Source: Cardiocondyla obscurior (Eukaryota; Arthropoda; Insecta; Hymenoptera; Formicidae). Taken from it: a stretch of 64,000 nt of DNA. A program made the position numbers and the translations under genes. The notes under the pieces were generated by a model. The model saw only the letters and a list, made by a program, of their open reading frames with translations. It was not told where the DNA came from and did not search any database. Of the stretch, positions 62,464 through 64,000 are shown piece by piece (position 1 is the stretch's first letter; each line of letters opens with the position of its first letter). Location of the stretch: contig NC_091876.1 in the NCBI RefSeq assembly GCF_019399895.1, forward strand, positions 1,774,381-1,838,380, read 5' to 3'.

Positions 62464-64000
62464 ATATTTTTTTAATTTATAAATTTTTTTCCCCCGGAAG
62501 AATGTATTTTAATAAATATGCGTTAATTAAATTCCAATAAAAATTTCGAACGTGAGTTAACTATAGGGTACCGTATTGCGTGCTTCCTCTCTAAAGAGCC
62601 AACGAGGGCAATTACGTTGCGCCAGGATTACAGAGAAGTGCGTGACCCACTGACTACACCTTTCGATATAATTTAATGACAGAATTTTCCCTCCCCGTCT
62701 GTTTCCTTAAACTTTGTATTGCGAGCTTTACAATTACATTCAGTTAATTAAGGCGCATTTGTCTTACGTTTTAATATTTAATGCTCGTTCTTTCAAATTA
62801 AAAATATTAATATTCCATAATATTACATCTAGCTTTTCGTTAAATTTATTCATGTCGCGAGCGGTGCGATTCAGCGACTGGGGAACGCGGTGCAAATTCA
62901 CGGGGAAAACGCGTGCGTGACCGCGGCCGGATGTATTTTCTCGCAAGTTGCCCTTTCAGAGGAAGCTGAAAAGTGTGCAAAATATCGAGGCTAAAGCGGC
63001 AGCATTCTTGCACGAAAATCGCGGCGAGCGTGACGAAAAAAATGCATCGTACAGTCCCGATCGATCGATCGGCCTAATTAATATATTGTTAACTTTCCGT
63101 CGACTCGATCCTGAATGCGTCGATGCACCTAACGCGGAGTTGGCCTTCCGTTCGCCGGCAATTACACATTTCGCTAAATGGTGCATTTTGTAAACGCGAT
63201 ATGTGCATATAATATAGACGCGCGGCCAATGTAATTTGCCACCTGCACGAGAGTCAGCGGAATGGCAACAAGTCCCAACGCGACGCTTTGCAAAAGATAC
63301 GCAATATCGTTTTACGCTACTTTCTTCTGTCGCGACGTTAGCGGATCCCGGTGGATAAACGGACTCGCGAGAAGTGGTATCCCGCGCTATGTAATTTTTT
63401 GTGCGTGATAGTTGGCTATTTACCGAGTAAATGTTTCTTCAAGTACGGAATACTTAACCGCTTAAATAGAATGTAAGAAATATTTGCGAAGCGGAGACTG
63501 CATAATTTCGCAGCATGCAAGAATGCTCATTGCGTAGACCTTAAAAATACTAATCGTTTCTGAATGTTGACTCGACACAGGGTCGAGTATATATATATAT
63601 TTTTTTTTTTCTTGGCGCGGATTACAATGCGCGAGATAGAAATTATGGCTAAAAAAATTTGACGTTGCGATTAAATGTGTATATGAAAAAAAAAAGTAGA
63701 TAAATAAAATAAAAGATGTTCTCGGCGTACCGTGAAATAAAAAATTATCGCGCGGAATCAGAAACGGAAGATTCTTCGGTTACATCGCGTTCTAAAAATA
63801 AAAGGTATCATGTGGAAAATAATTCCTATAAAAACACGCGGGGATATAAATTACAGCCGACATTCCTCACCGGCGTCGCTTACAAATCCGTTTTCGATCG
63901 GCTGATTGATCGACGTACGTCCGATCGCTGATAAGACCGATCGTCAAAGGATGCAACGTCTTACCTACGAGTGTCTAAAAATACCGATCATTATTAATCG

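Larger units (their letters stand above)
59950..64000. other. Gene-poor right end of the window
   Basis: Apart from the open frame at 60368-61003 and the palindrome at 62434, I see no gene. AT-rich sequence dominates 60080-60350 and 62340-62830, and a TA-rich run with T11 lies at 63588-63611. A minus-strand TAG|GTAAGA donor-like site at 63966 is isolated. Confidence 0.4.

Noticed and set aside
62452..62466. miR-10-like string ACCCTGTAGAT
   Set aside because: Only the first part matches what I recall of miR-10, and the flanks do not form a suitable hairpin.
1..64000. CRISPR array, rRNA, prokaryotic operon or intact mobile element
   Set aside because: No regularly spaced repeats, rRNA-like sequence, clustered genes or transposase/reverse transcriptase frames were seen; the spliced gene shows that the DNA is eukaryotic.

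Overview
The window looks like nuclear DNA from an insect, most plausibly a hymenopteran such as an ant. The base composition is CpG-rich, GC-rich patches alternate with AT-rich ones, and there are very many A and T homopolymer runs. There are short spliced introns and no operon-like gene packing. These are composition arguments made by eye; no taxonomic marker gene is present.

Only one gene can be supported with confidence. It lies at the left end on the minus strand. Two coding exons (4126-2436 and 2350-2158, joined over an 85-nt intron) give a complete 627-residue protein with an N-terminal CABIT domain and a long, Pro/Ser/His-rich, Tyr-containing tail. This is the architecture of the GAREM/Serrano family, and the best name is Serrano (sano). 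The stop codon that seems to end the large open frame at 2432 is inside the splice donor; the real C terminus is in the next exon. A splice acceptor at 4231-4232 shows that the coding exon is preceded by at least one upstream 5' UTR exon.

The remaining ~60 kb (4231-64000) has no second gene that I can recognise. The simplest reading is a very large 5' intron and upstream region of the same gene. The best candidate for an upstream exon is a 50-nt minus-strand microexon at 49885-49836, with a branch-point-like CTAAT, a pyrimidine-rich acceptor and a GTAAGT donor. Weaker exon or ORF candidates are listed with low confidence.

The most interesting unexplained structure is three independent, diverged, locally duplicated segments: 16361-16545 / 17028-17220, 47645-47805 / 48374-48560 and 59612-59732 / 59840-59949. 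They lie roughly 0.2-0.7 kb apart in otherwise anonymous sequence. The first pair keeps a shared open frame, with length differences that are multiples of three. The second pair carries a short block that on the minus strand resembles the reverse-transcriptase VPQGS motif, interrupted by a stop in one copy. A small family of GGCGTTTTT hairpins (17004, 20199, 21844) and several G-quadruplex-like tracts add to this. No tRNA, rRNA, CRISPR array or intact transposon was recognised.
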